Below the pieces are notes generated by a model that saw only the letters and a program-made list of their open reading frames with translations, searched no databases and was not told where the DNA came from. From an uncultured Sphingopyxis sp. (GTDB lineage: Bacteria; Pseudomonadota; Alphaproteobacteria; Sphingomonadales; Sphingomonadaceae): DNA of 64,000 bases. A program made the translations under genes and the position numbers. Positions 26,379 to 35,604 of this stretch are shown piece by piece (positions within the stretch are counted from its first letter, which is position 1; each line of letters starts with the position of its first letter). Location: positions 1 through 64,000 of the forward strand of contig CALMYE010000014.1 in assembly GCA_937873425.1 (NCBI GenBank). The letters run 5' to 3'.

Positions 26379-27122
26379 GTGATGCAACCGAAGGTCGATG
26401 ATTCGAGGAAGGCCAAGCGTGCGCTCACGCTTGCGCAGGACATCGTACGCGATATCGAAGCCGGGGCGCATGTTGCGGGCGACAGGTTGGCGCGCGAGGA
26501 CGAAATGCTTGCGCGATACGATGTCGCCCGAGCGACCTTGCGCGAAGCGCTTCGCTTCCTTGAACTCCAAGGCGTTATCCATCTTCAACTAGGTCGCGGT
26601 GGCGGGCCGGTGGTCGCTCGCCCGCAGACTGGCGATTTCGCAAACAGCCTCTCGCTGATCCTGCATTTCATGGAGGCGGACTTGAGGGGCTTGCTCGAAT
26701 TGCGCGAAGCGATTGCGGCGGATGTTGCAGCCTATGCCGCCCAGCGCGCGACCACGGGTGATCTGAGCGCACTTGCCGATTGCCTCAAAGAGCTGGAGCG
26801 AAACGAAGCGAGCAGCCAGTTCGAGGAACTGAATCGCCGTTTTCACGATATGCTCGGCTGGGCCAGCGGCAATCCGCTTTTCGGCCTTCTGACTTCCGCG
26901 TTGCATATGCTTACCCGCGAATTCTCGCTCTCGCTGGGGTATTCGGCGCAAGAGCGTGCGGTCCAGTTGCGTTTCTTGCGCCGCGTCCTTGAAGCTGTGC
27001 GCAAGGGCGATGCCGAAGGAGCGCGGCAGGCTATGGCGCGTCTCGTGGCGGGCTCCGCCTCCTATCTCGCACAGAGAAGCCCTGAGCTTGTGTCCCAGAA
27101 GGTCAGGTGGGGACAGACGTAA
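26379..27122 (+). CDS. GntR family regulator with FCD domain (FadR group)
   Basis: 247 residues. Winged helix-turn-helix at about 15-75 (AREDEMLARYDVARATLREALRFLELQG), then an all-helical FCD ligand domain (about 90-225) with the metal/ligand-site residues in RRFHDML. It is divergent from the P450 and 44 bp upstream of the rightward catabolic operon, so it is the likely pathway regulator. Start is GTG 26379 or ATG 26382. The ligand is probably a pathway acid or acyl-CoA; this is inference. Confidence 0.92.
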   Translation: MMQPKVDDSRKAKRALTLAQDIVRDIEAGAHVAGDRLAREDEMLARYDVARATLREALRFLELQGVIHLQLGRGGGPVVARPQTGDFANSLSLILHFMEADLRGLLELREAIAADVAAYAAQRATTGDLSALADCLKELERNEASSQFEELNRRFHDMLGWASGNPLFGLLTSALHMLTREFSLSLGYSAQERAVQLRFLRRVLEAVRKGDAEGARQAMARLVAGSASYLAQRSPELVSQKVRWGQT

Positions 27123-27166
27123 AAAACGGGCGCCGGTGGGTGGCGCTGGATGGAGAGGGTATTACG

Positions 27167-28309
27167 ATGGCACTCAAGAGCCGCATATGCGAAATTCTCG
27201 GGATCGAATACCCGATCCTTCTGGCCGGAATGGGCGGGGCGAGTGTCCCCGCGCTCGCGGCCGCAGTATCGAATGCCGGGGGACTTGGCGTTCTTGGCGC
27301 TGCGGCCTGCTCGCCAGACCAGTTGCGCAGCTGGATCCGCCAGACCCGCGAACTGACCGATAAGCCATTTGGGGTCGACACCCTTCTGCCTGCCTCCGTC
27401 AGGCGCGGTTCGGCACCGCAGAGCGGCGCCTCGCTCGAAAACCCGATGGCACTGCTTGGCGAATATCAGCAGTTCACCCGCGATTTCATGGAACGCGAGG
27501 ATCTGCCCGAAGTGGATGCCGCAATGGCCATGCGCGCGGCTGGCGCGCCGGAAATGGGCAAGGGCGGTCCGCAGCTGTTCACGCGGGAGTTTTTCGAGGC
27601 GCAGATGGAAGTGGTAATCGAGGAAAAGGTGCCAGTCTATGCCGCCGGCCTCGGCAATCCCGGACCGTGGATGGACCGCCTTCATTCCAATGGCACCAGG
27701 GTCATGGCGGTGATCGGCAAGGTCAAGCACGCCCAGCAGGTGGTCGATTCCGGCATCGACATGATTGTGGCGCAGGGCCACGATGGCGGCGGGCACAACT
27801 CCCCGATCGGAACCTTCTCGCTGATTCCGCAGGTAGTCGACGCGGTGGGCGATCGGGTTCCCGTGATCGGAGCAGGTGGAATCTCCGATGGCCGCGGAGT
27901 CGCCGCAGCGATGATGCTGGGCGCTCTGGGCGCGTGGGTCGGAACGGCGTTCCTGGCAACCGAAGAGGCAGGGATTGAACGGTTCCAAAAGGAAGCAATA
28001 ACCGACGGCGGCGATGCAGATACCGTCGTTAGCCGTTCGTTGACCGGCAAGCCTGCGCGCATGATCCGCAACAAATGGGCCGATGCTTGGGTTGCGGCGG
28101 GCAAGGAGCCGCTTCCGATGCCTTACCAGTCGATGATTTCAGGGCCGGTCATGGCTTCGGGCATAAAGGCTCAGCGCAAGGATATCATGCCCGGCTTCGC
28201 GGGGCAGGGAATTGGATTGATCCATTCGATCCGTCCAGCGGCAGAGGTCATGCGCGATCTTGTCGAAGGGGCCGAAAGGGCGCTGGCCGATGCCAGATTC
28301 TATTCCTGA
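27167..28309 (+). CDS. Nitronate monooxygenase-like FMN protein
   Basis: 380 residues of the 2-nitropropane dioxygenase/enoyl-reductase TIM-barrel family. GMGGASVPALAAAVSNAGGLGVLG near the N-terminus and AQGHDGGGHN followed by VIGAGGISDGRGV form the FMN and phosphate-binding sites. Many members in catabolic operons do not act on nitroalkanes, so an enoyl-CoA or ketone oxidoreductase role is possible here. ATG 27167 follows GGAGAGGG; it is the first structural gene of the operon, 24 bp before the thiolase-like gene. Confidence 0.88.
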   Translation: MALKSRICEILGIEYPILLAGMGGASVPALAAAVSNAGGLGVLGAAACSPDQLRSWIRQTRELTDKPFGVDTLLPASVRRGSAPQSGASLENPMALLGEYQQFTRDFMEREDLPEVDAAMAMRAAGAPEMGKGGPQLFTREFFEAQMEVVIEEKVPVYAAGLGNPGPWMDRLHSNGTRVMAVIGKVKHAQQVVDSGIDMIVAQGHDGGGHNSPIGTFSLIPQVVDAVGDRVPVIGAGGISDGRGVAAAMMLGALGAWVGTAFLATEEAGIERFQKEAITDGGDADTVVSRSLTGKPARMIRNKWADAWVAAGKEPLPMPYQSMISGPVMASGIKAQRKDIMPGFAGQGIGLIHSIRPAAEVMRDLVEGAERALADARFYS

Positions 28310-28333
28310 ATTGCGGCAAGACGGGTACGCTGT

Positions 28334-29524
28334 ATGAACGCTTCGCAGACCTTATCCTTTGCCGACAAGGCCGCCATAACCGGTGTGGGCGAAACCGCAT
28401 TCGTCAAGGGCACCGAACGGACCGCGGTGGACATGATGCTGGAAGCCTCGCGCCGCGCAATCTCAGATGCCGGGCTGAAACCTTGCGACATCGACGGCAT
28501 GGTGCCGCCGCCGATCTATACGACCTCGGAGGAAATGGCCGCCAATCTCGGCATTGATGTGCTGCGCTATGCGGCCACCGTTCACATGGGCGGCGCCAGC
28601 CCGACGACGGCGCTGCAGAACGCGGCAATGGCGATCGCCAGCGGGCTTTGCGATCACGTGCTGGTGACGCTCGGTTGGAACGGCTATTCCGCCCTCAGGC
28701 CCAAGCCGGGTGCCCCGCCCACTCGGGCGATGAACATGAACACGCTGACCAATACCATCCAGGGCTATTACATCCCCTATGGTGTGTTCCTGCCGGTGCA
28801 GATGTATGCTTGGCTGGCGACCCGTCACTCGAAGCTTTACGGCGTGGGCGCGGATGCGATGGCAGCGGTAGCGCTAGCCTGCCGGCGTCACGCGCAGTTG
28901 AATCCGCGCGCCTTTACCTATGGGCGCGAACTCGACGCGGAAACCTATCATTCGGCGCGCTGGATATCCGAGCCCTTCCGCCTTTACGATTGCTGCCTTG
29001 AAACCGATGGCGCCTGCGCGGTAGTCATATCGCGAATGGATCGGGCCAGGGATATGCCGCATGTGCCCGTCAGCATCGCCGGTGCCGCGGAAGGCCACCC
29101 CTATCCCGCCGACGACATCCCCTCGCGGCCCGATCCCTTCAAGATTGGCCTCAGCTATGCTGCCCCGCGCGCTTTCGACATGGCGGGCGTCAAGCGCGAG
29201 GACATGGATTTCCTGCAGATTTACGACTGCTTTACCTATGTCGTTCTGCTGCAACTGGAAGCGATGGGCTATTGCGAACCGGGTGCACAGTTCGAATTCG
29301 TCGCCAATGGCCAGATTGAGCTGGGTGGCCGCTATCCGATCAACACCCATGGCGGCTTGCTCAGTGAGGCGCATGTCTGGGGACTCAACCACGTGGTCGA
29401 GGCAGTGCGCCAGCTTCGTCACGACTGCGGCGAGCGCCAGGTGCTGGGAGCCCAAACTGGTCTTGTGACCGGCTGGGGTGACCTTGGCGATGGAAGCATT
29501 GCCATTCTCAGGAGGTTTGCATGA
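28334..29524 (+). CDS. Thiolase-like protein (lipid-transfer/Ltp2 type)
   Basis: 396 residues of the thiolase superfamily, SCPx/Ltp group. The position of the nucleophilic Cys of true thiolases is occupied by [14 protein letters not shown], with no cysteine; the C-terminal NTHGG(L)LSEAH and GWGDLGDGS blocks are kept. This loss is typical of Ltp2-type retro-aldolases, which with a DUF35 partner cleave beta-hydroxyacyl-CoA side chains. The next gene is a DUF35 protein overlapping by 4 bp, which supports that role. The actual substrate is unknown. Confidence 0.9.
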   Translation: MNASQTLSFADKAAITGVGETAFVKGTERTAVDMMLEASRRAISDAGLKPCDIDGMVPPPIYTTSEEMAANLGIDVLRYAATVHMGGASPTTALQNAAMAIASGLCDHVLVTLGWNGYSALRPKPGAPPTRAMNMNTLTNTIQGYYIPYGVFLPVQMYAWLATRHSKLYGVGADAMAAVALACRRHAQLNPRAFTYGRELDAETYHSARWISEPFRLYDCCLETDGACAVVISRMDRARDMPHVPVSIAGAAEGHPYPADDIPSRPDPFKIGLSYAAPRAFDMAGVKREDMDFLQIYDCFTYVVLLQLEAMGYCEPGAQFEFVANGQIELGGRYPINTHGGLLSEAHVWGLNHVVEAVRQLRHDCGERQVLGAQTGLVTGWGDLGDGSIAILRRFA

Positions 29525-29982
29525 GCAGCGAGAGCGATCTGCCTCCCAAAATGCGGCCCTCCGCGCAGGTTGCGCCGCCCAAACCGCGACCTCGCCCGCA
29601 AGACCCGGTTGAGCAGGAATTCTGGAAGCGGTGCCAAGACGGCAATCTCTATTTCCAGCGCTGCGGCGGCTGCGGCTGCTTCCGCCACCTACCGCGCTAT
29701 ATGTGCGCAAAGTGCGGCTCGCCGGAATTCTCCTGGGAACGCAGCAGTGGCAAGGGCACGCTGTTTTCCTGGACCGTTACCCACCAGGCCCTCCACCCGG
29801 CTTTTGCCGACGAAATTCCCTTCGTGGCGGCGGTGGTGGAATTGGAAGAGGGCGTACGCATGGCCACGCGCCTGATTGGTTGCGATCACGAGCGCCTAGC
29901 GCTCGACCTTCCGGTGGAAGTGGAATTCGAATTGATCGGTGAGGACTTCCGCCTTCCTGTTTTCCGCCTGCGTGAAAGTTAG
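29521..29982 (+). CDS. DUF35 OB-fold/zinc-ribbon protein
   Basis: 153 residues. A rubredoxin-like zinc ribbon (about 45-70) has two Cys pairs, CGGCG and CAKCG; an OB-fold acyl-CoA-binding domain follows (about 75-150). DUF35 proteins partner thiolase-like enzymes, as ChsH2's C-terminal half partners Ltp2 in steroid degraders. The MaoC hydratase half present in ChsH2 is missing here. The start overlaps the thiolase-like gene by 4 bp (ATGA), fitting a stable complex. Confidence 0.9.
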   Translation: MSSESDLPPKMRPSAQVAPPKPRPRPQDPVEQEFWKRCQDGNLYFQRCGGCGCFRHLPRYMCAKCGSPEFSWERSSGKGTLFSWTVTHQALHPAFADEIPFVAAVVELEEGVRMATRLIGCDHERLALDLPVEVEFELIGEDFRLPVFRLRES

Positions 29983-29989
29983 AAGCGTC

Positions 29990-31210
29990 ATGGATCTTGA
30001 TTACGGGCCCGAATACGATGTCTTCCGCAAGCAAGTGCGGGCTTTCATCGAAGCGCACCGCCATCTCGCGCCGCCTTCTGCTGACCGGGCGGCCCGACCT
30101 TCGTCCAAGGCAGTCGAATGGCAGAAGCTGTTGATCGAGCATGGGTATACCGCGCGAACGATCCCGCAGGAGTATGGAGGCTATGGAGCGGAGCCGGACA
30201 TTCTCCAATCGCGCATCATCGCAGAGGAATTTGCGCGGGCCAGGGTGCCGGGCGGGCTTTCTAATCAGGGAATCTCGATGTTCGTGCCGACCCTGCTTGA
30301 ACTCGGCACCGAGGAACAGAAACGGCGCTGGATCGAACCCACGTTGAAAGGCGATATCGTATGGTGCCAGGGCTATTCCGAACCCGGTGCCGGGTCGGAC
30401 CTAGCCAACCTCAAGACCAGCGCGCACATCGAAAACGGCGAATTTGTTATCAATGGCCAGAAGATCTGGACCAGCACCGCCAAGCAGGCCGACATGATCT
30501 TTTGCCTGGTCAGGACCGAACCTGACGCACCCAAACATGGCGGCATTTCCTACCTGATCTTTTCGATGGACACGCAGGGCATCGAGGTTCGCCCCTTGAA
30601 GACGATGACCGGTCACGCCGAGTTCAACGAGACGTTCTTCACCGATGTGCGCGTCCCCATGCACCAGATCGTCGGCCAGCGGGGCCAGGGCTGGTTCGTC
30701 GCGAACGCAACCCTAGGCCATGAGCGCGGAATGCTGGGCGATCCCGACGCGCTCGAAAACCGGCTGCAGGCGCTGATCGCACTGATGCAGGAAGAGCGTT
30801 TGGGCCAGGGTCGCGCGATCGACAATCCGGTACTGCGCGACCGGCTAGTGGCACTTCAGGCCGAAGTAGCGGCGATGAAATACAATGGGATGCGCATCCT
30901 TTCGAACAGCCTTAGGGGAGAGCCGGGCGGCATGGCGAAGCTGATCGTCAAGTTGCAAAGCTGTGAACTCGCTCACCAGATATCCGCGCTGGCAATCGAC
31001 GCCATGGGCGAACTGGGCATACTCTATCACCACAGCCCGCGTGAGCGGGACGGCGGGGCGTGGCAATGGAACTATATGTTCCAACTCGGTCTCATCATCG
31101 GCGGCGGGACCGCTCAGATCCAGAAGAACATCATCGCCGAACGCGGCCTTGAAATGCCACGTGAGCCGAACCCCGCGGACATGGCGCGACAGAAGCAGGG
31201 AGCAGACTGA
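29990..31210 (+). CDS. Acyl-CoA dehydrogenase, subunit 1
   Basis: 406 residues. N-terminal helical domain (about 1-120), middle beta-domain with the FAD/acyl-CoA contact CQGYSEPGAGSDLA and GQKIWTSTAKQAD, and C-terminal helical domain. At the usual catalytic EGT site near the C-terminus it has GGGTAQIQKN, so the base may come from another position or from the partner subunit. It is followed with a 1-bp overlap by a second, shorter dehydrogenase, an arrangement seen for heteromeric enzymes such as FadE28-FadE29. ATG 29990 is chosen to match the family's N-terminus. Confidence 0.93.
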   Translation: MDLDYGPEYDVFRKQVRAFIEAHRHLAPPSADRAARPSSKAVEWQKLLIEHGYTARTIPQEYGGYGAEPDILQSRIIAEEFARARVPGGLSNQGISMFVPTLLELGTEEQKRRWIEPTLKGDIVWCQGYSEPGAGSDLANLKTSAHIENGEFVINGQKIWTSTAKQADMIFCLVRTEPDAPKHGGISYLIFSMDTQGIEVRPLKTMTGHAEFNETFFTDVRVPMHQIVGQRGQGWFVANATLGHERGMLGDPDALENRLQALIALMQEERLGQGRAIDNPVLRDRLVALQAEVAAMKYNGMRILSNSLRGEPGGMAKLIVKLQSCELAHQISALAIDAMGELGILYHHSPRERDGGAWQWNYMFQLGLIIGGGTAQIQKNIIAERGLEMPREPNPADMARQKQGAD

Positions 31211-32301
31211 TGGACTTTGGACTTTCGCAGGACCAGCAGATGTTGCGCGACGCCGTTTCGCGGTGCCTCGCCGATACCAGCCCGCTCAGTCACGTCCGCG
31301 AATGTGCGGAGCGGGACAATCCGTTGAGCGACCAGGTGTTGCGCGCCCTCCACGATCTGGGCGTTGCCGGAATGCTCGTCCCCGAAGAGCATGGCGGGCT
31401 CGGCATGACCTTGCTCGACGCGGCGGTGGTGGCGGAACAGCTTGGCTATGCGGTCGCACCGGTGCCGTTTCTCGCCAGTCAGGTTCTCGCACCGATCGCC
31501 TTGCGCGAAGCTGGCAACGAGGAGCAAAAGGCCCACTGGCTGCCAAAGATAGCGAGCGGCGAGGCGCGTGTCGGTGTCGCGATTTCCGAGACGATCGAGG
31601 TGCGCGACGGCGCGGGAGTTTCCTCTGCCGGCGGGAAGCTCAACGGCACCGCCCTGTTCGCGCTCGATTTCGAAGGAGCTGATGCCTACGTCGTCGCCGA
31701 TTCCGGTGGCAGGCTGCACCTTGTCGGTGCCAAGGCGTCCGGGCTGGAAGCTATCGCGTTGACGACCATCGATCGCACCCGTAGCGTCGGGGAATTGCGG
31801 TTTGACGGGGACGAAGCGGAACCACTGGCTGACGATGGCGGAGCTACAGTGGCCCGGCTGCGCGATGCGGGCCGCGTGATCCTCGCCGCAGACAGCCTTG
31901 GCGCAGGTCAGGCCATGATCGAAAGGGCTGTCGATTATGCTGGTCAGCGCGAACAGTTCGGCCGCCTGATCGGTAGTTTCCAGGCCGTAAAGCATATGTG
32001 CGCCGAGATGGCCGCGCGGCATGAACCGTGCCGTTCGCTCGTCTGGTACGCCGCCCACGCCTTCGACGCGGTGCCGAATGAGGCATCACTGCTTGCCTGC
32101 CATGCCAAATCGCACACGGCCGAGGTCTATCGATTTGTCGCACGCACTTCCACCGAAGTGCACGGCGGAATGGGATTCACCGACCTGCTTGGCCTGCATT
32201 ACTGGTTCAAACGGATCGGATTCGACCGGCAGGTTCTGGGTGGGCCAGAAGCGGTCCGGGCGGAGGCTGCGGCACTTCAGGGCTGGACCAAAGCTGCGTG
32301 A
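31210..32301 (+). CDS. Acyl-CoA dehydrogenase, subunit 2
   Basis: 363 residues, shorter than subunit 1. It keeps the general fold (SQDQQMLRDAVSRCL at the start; AGQREQFGRLIGSFQAVKHMCAEM and STEVHGGMGFTDLLGLHYWFKR towards the end) but has weak FAD-contact motifs in the middle domain. A catalytically or FAD-incomplete partner is typical of alpha2-beta2 acyl-CoA dehydrogenases used on bulky ring-bearing acyl-CoAs. Its ATG overlaps the upstream stop codon by one base. Confidence 0.9.
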   Translation: MDFGLSQDQQMLRDAVSRCLADTSPLSHVRECAERDNPLSDQVLRALHDLGVAGMLVPEEHGGLGMTLLDAAVVAEQLGYAVAPVPFLASQVLAPIALREAGNEEQKAHWLPKIASGEARVGVAISETIEVRDGAGVSSAGGKLNGTALFALDFEGADAYVVADSGGRLHLVGAKASGLEAIALTTIDRTRSVGELRFDGDEAEPLADDGGATVARLRDAGRVILAADSLGAGQAMIERAVDYAGQREQFGRLIGSFQAVKHMCAEMAARHEPCRSLVWYAAHAFDAVPNEASLLACHAKSHTAEVYRFVARTSTEVHGGMGFTDLLGLHYWFKRIGFDRQVLGGPEAVRAEAAALQGWTKAA

Positions 32302-32359
32302 TGTTTCTTCCAAGGGAAGTGCGCCAAAGCCGCCACCCCGTTCGGAGAGGGGAACTAAT

Positions 32360-33973
32360 GTGATCGACTGGAATCTCGGCGACATTCTCGACGCTATCGA
32401 GCCCGTCATGCCAAAGGATGCGCCGGCCCTGATACACGGCGACCGGATCATCACCTGGCCCGAAATGTCGGGACGTTCGAACAATGTTGCCCGCGCGCTC
32501 CGGCAGCGCGGAGCCGGCAATGGGGCCAAGGTTGCCTTTTATATGCGCAACCGACCCGAATATGGCGAGTTGATGGCAGCCTGCTTCAAGGGGCGCCTGA
32601 TCCATGTGAACATCAATTACCGCTATGTCGCCGAGGAGGTCTTCTATATCTTCGACGATTCCGATAGCGAAGTGATCGTCTACAGCTCGGAATTCCGCGA
32701 CTGTATCGTCGAGCTCAAGGATCGGCTCGAGAAGGTTCACACCTTTGTGGAAATTGGCGAGGCTTCGCAAATCGCGCCTTTTGCGATCCCTTACGAAACA
32801 CTCGCGCAAGAAGGCGACGGATCGGCGCTCGGCATAGTGCGCTCTCCCGAAGATCAGCTCTTCATCTATACCGGCGGCACGACGGGCATGCCCAAGGGCG
32901 TGATGTGGCATCACGACCAAATGCGCAAAGCACAGCTCGAGGCCCAGAAGCTGCTCGCCCCCGTTCCTCAGACACTCGAAGAACACGTCGCGTTGATCAC
33001 AAGTCAAGGGCCCGGCAACCGCACCCTGCCATCCTGCCCGATGATGCACGGGACCGGCTTCATCACCGCGATCGGCACACTTATGTCGGGCGGCGCCATC
33101 GTTACACTCGCAGACTCGTCCTTCGATGCGACGGAGTTGTGGGAAACAGTTGATAAGCATAAGGTGCAAAGCATCGCAATTGTGGGCGATGCCTTTGCCA
33201 AGCCAATGCTGCAGGCGCTGGACCGGAATCCCGGCCGCTGGGATACCAGCAGCCTCGTCACCATCGTTTCATCCGGCGTGATGTGGAGCAAGGAAGTCAA
33301 GGCTGGGCTGTGCAAGCATATCCCCCAGGTGGTGCTGATGGACAGCTTCGGCGCTTCCGAAGGGCTCGGCTTCGGCCGCTCCATCACAACCGCGCAAGGG
33401 GGCACCAACACCGCGAAATTTGCGATTGGCGAATTCTGTCATGTCTTTGATGAAAACGACCAGAAAGTGACGCCGGGAAGCGGCGTACCGGGATTTATCG
33501 CCCTCATGGGTGCGATCCCAGCGGGTTATTACAAGGATCCCGAGAAATCCGCCAAGACCTTCCGCACAATCGATGGGGTCCGCTATTCGATTCCGGGCGA
33601 CTGGTGCACGGTCGAGGCCGATGGCAGCCTGACCTTGCTGGGCCGTGGCAGCGTTTGCATCAACACTGCTGGCGAGAAAGTTTACCCCGAGGAAGTCGAG
33701 GAGATTCTCAAGACCCATCCCGCGATTGGTGACGCGCTGGTCGTGGACGTGCCAAACGAAAAATGGGGTCAGGCCGTCACCGCCGTCGTCCACCTCAGCG
33801 GCGACGTTGCGTTCGACGAGCAAGCCGTCAAGGATCATGTGCGGGGGCAGTTGGCAGGCTACAAAACACCGAAGGCCATATATCCAACGAAGATCCCCCT
33901 GCGCGCATCGAACGGCAAGGCCGACTATGCAACGGCGAAGGCAATTGCCGAGAGCCTGACTGCCGCTTCATGA
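32360..33973 (+). CDS. AMP-forming acyl-CoA synthetase
   Basis: 537 residues of the ANL family. P-loop IYTGGTTGMPKGVMWHH (about residue 175-190), A5 region DSFGASEGLGFG, and IPGDWCTVEADGSLTLLGRG; the catalytic Lys lies in ASNGKADYATAK near the end. It activates the acid released by ring opening, or a side-chain acid, to its CoA ester for the dehydrogenase and retro-aldolase steps. Start is GTG 32360 with GGAGAGGGG 5-10 bp upstream; frames further up overlap the previous gene. The stop overlaps the next start by 4 bp. Confidence 0.92.
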   Translation: MIDWNLGDILDAIEPVMPKDAPALIHGDRIITWPEMSGRSNNVARALRQRGAGNGAKVAFYMRNRPEYGELMAACFKGRLIHVNINYRYVAEEVFYIFDDSDSEVIVYSSEFRDCIVELKDRLEKVHTFVEIGEASQIAPFAIPYETLAQEGDGSALGIVRSPEDQLFIYTGGTTGMPKGVMWHHDQMRKAQLEAQKLLAPVPQTLEEHVALITSQGPGNRTLPSCPMMHGTGFITAIGTLMSGGAIVTLADSSFDATELWETVDKHKVQSIAIVGDAFAKPMLQALDRNPGRWDTSSLVTIVSSGVMWSKEVKAGLCKHIPQVVLMDSFGASEGLGFGRSITTAQGGTNTAKFAIGEFCHVFDENDQKVTPGSGVPGFIALMGAIPAGYYKDPEKSAKTFRTIDGVRYSIPGDWCTVEADGSLTLLGRGSVCINTAGEKVYPEEVEEILKTHPAIGDALVVDVPNEKWGQAVTAVVHLSGDVAFDEQAVKDHVRGQLAGYKTPKAIYPTKIPLRASNGKADYATAKAIAESLTAAS

Positions 33974-35604
33974 CGAATCAGACTTCGCCCGATTATGACG
34001 CTGTGATCATCGGTGCTGGCTTCAGCGGGATCTACTTGCTCCACAAGTTGCGGGACGCCGGGTTCAACGTGCTGCTGGTCGATGCTGCGACCGATCCGGG
34101 CGGCATCTGGCACTGGAATTGCTATCCCGGCGCACGCGTGGATTCGCAGATTCCGCTCTATGAATTCTCGATCCCCGAAGTGTGGCGGACATGGACTTGG
34201 AGTGAGCGCTTTCCCGGCTGGGAAGAACTCAGGGCCTATTTCCGCCATGTCTGCGATACGCTGAACCTTTGGCCGCTGATGCGGATGGGATCGAGGGTCG
34301 AAAGCGCCGATTTTGATGCAGGGCGGGGACTATGGAATCTACAGCTTGAGGGCGGGCAATCCGTATCGACACGCTTCTTGCTCCCAGCCCTCGGTTTTGC
34401 GTCGAAGCCGTATATCCCCGACATTCCGGGCATTGAGGATTTCGAGGGCGAATGGTGCCACACGGCGCGCTGGTCGCAGGAGGGTATTGATCTCGATGGG
34501 CGCAAAGTTGCCCTGATCGGAACCGGAGCGAGCGGTGTGCAGGTCGCCCAAGAAGCAGCCAAGCGGGCTGAAGCGCTGATCCTGTTCCAAAGAACCCCGA
34601 TCCTGGCCCTGCCGATGCGGCAGGAGCGGCTGACGCGGGAGGATCAGGAACGCGAAAAGCACAGCTATCCTGCCCTTTTCGAACAGCGCAGGCAGACGAG
34701 CGGAGGATTTGAAAGCCAGTCACTTGAAGTCTCGGCGCTCGAAGTCGACGAGATTGAGCGCAATGCCCACTTCGAAGATTTATGGCAGCGAGGCGGATTG
34801 AGGTTCTGGTACCACAACTTCGCCGACTTGCTTACCAATCGCGCAGCCAATCGCCACGCCTACGATTTCTGGCGCGACAAGGTTCGCGCGCGGATCGCCG
34901 ATCCCGATCTGGCCGAGAAACTCGCCCCATCCGAACCGCCGCATCCGTTCGGCACGAAGCGACCTTCGCTGGAACAGGGATATTACGAGATTTTCGCGCA
35001 GGACAATGTTGCGCTGGTTGATCTGAAGGCAAACCCGATCACCCGTGTCGGGCCGCACGCAATCACAACCGCAGACGGCGAGGTCGAATGCGATCTCATC
35101 GTTTTCGCCACCGGCTTCGACGCGGGGCGGGGCGGGTTGATCGACATGAACATCACCGGCAGGGGCGGCCTGTTACTGTCGCAAGCTTGGGACAACGGGC
35201 TGCGCGCCTATCTGGGAATGGCGGTATCGGGTTTCCCCAACATGCTGTTCGCTTACGGACCCCTGAGCCCCTCGGGTTTTTCCAACGGCCCGACAAGCGC
35301 GGAAATGCAGGGCGACTGGATCTGCGATTTCATGGTCTGGCTGCGAAACAACGGTTACGATCTTTTCGACGCCGATCCGCAAGCAGAGGCGGACTGGACC
35401 GAAATGGTCGCTCAGGTTGGCGCTATGACGCTCTTTCCCGAAGCGGACTCCTGGTACATGGGCGCAAACATCCCGGGTAAGAAGCGCCAACTCATCAATT
35501 TTCCAAGCGTGTCGACCTATGCTGCGATTTGCGGCGATGTGGCACGCGATGCCTACCGCGGCTTTGCCGCCAGCACACCAGCGAACAAGGACAGCGCAAC
35601 CTGA
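33970..35604 (+). CDS. Baeyer-Villiger monooxygenase (flavin, class B)
   Basis: 544 residues. FAD-binding Rossmann motif GAGFSGIY (about 16-23), the class B fingerprint FxGxxxHxxxW seen as FEGEWCHTARW (about 158-168), and the NADPH-binding GTGASGVQVA. The YPGARVDSQIPLYEFS segment is also typical. It inserts oxygen next to a ketone to give an ester or lactone. The following alpha/beta hydrolase, with a 1-bp overlap, would open that product. Size and motifs resemble cyclohexanone/phenylacetone-type enzymes; regiochemistry cannot be read from sequence. Confidence 0.94.
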   Translation: MTNQTSPDYDAVIIGAGFSGIYLLHKLRDAGFNVLLVDAATDPGGIWHWNCYPGARVDSQIPLYEFSIPEVWRTWTWSERFPGWEELRAYFRHVCDTLNLWPLMRMGSRVESADFDAGRGLWNLQLEGGQSVSTRFLLPALGFASKPYIPDIPGIEDFEGEWCHTARWSQEGIDLDGRKVALIGTGASGVQVAQEAAKRAEALILFQRTPILALPMRQERLTREDQEREKHSYPALFEQRRQTSGGFESQSLEVSALEVDEIERNAHFEDLWQRGGLRFWYHNFADLLTNRAANRHAYDFWRDKVRARIADPDLAEKLAPSEPPHPFGTKRPSLEQGYYEIFAQDNVALVDLKANPITRVGPHAITTADGEVECDLIVFATGFDAGRGGLIDMNITGRGGLLLSQAWDNGLRAYLGMAVSGFPNMLFAYGPLSPSGFSNGPTSAEMQGDWICDFMVWLRNNGYDLFDADPQAEADWTEMVAQVGAMTLFPEADSWYMGANIPGKKRQLINFPSVSTYAAICGDVARDAYRGFAASTPANKDSAT

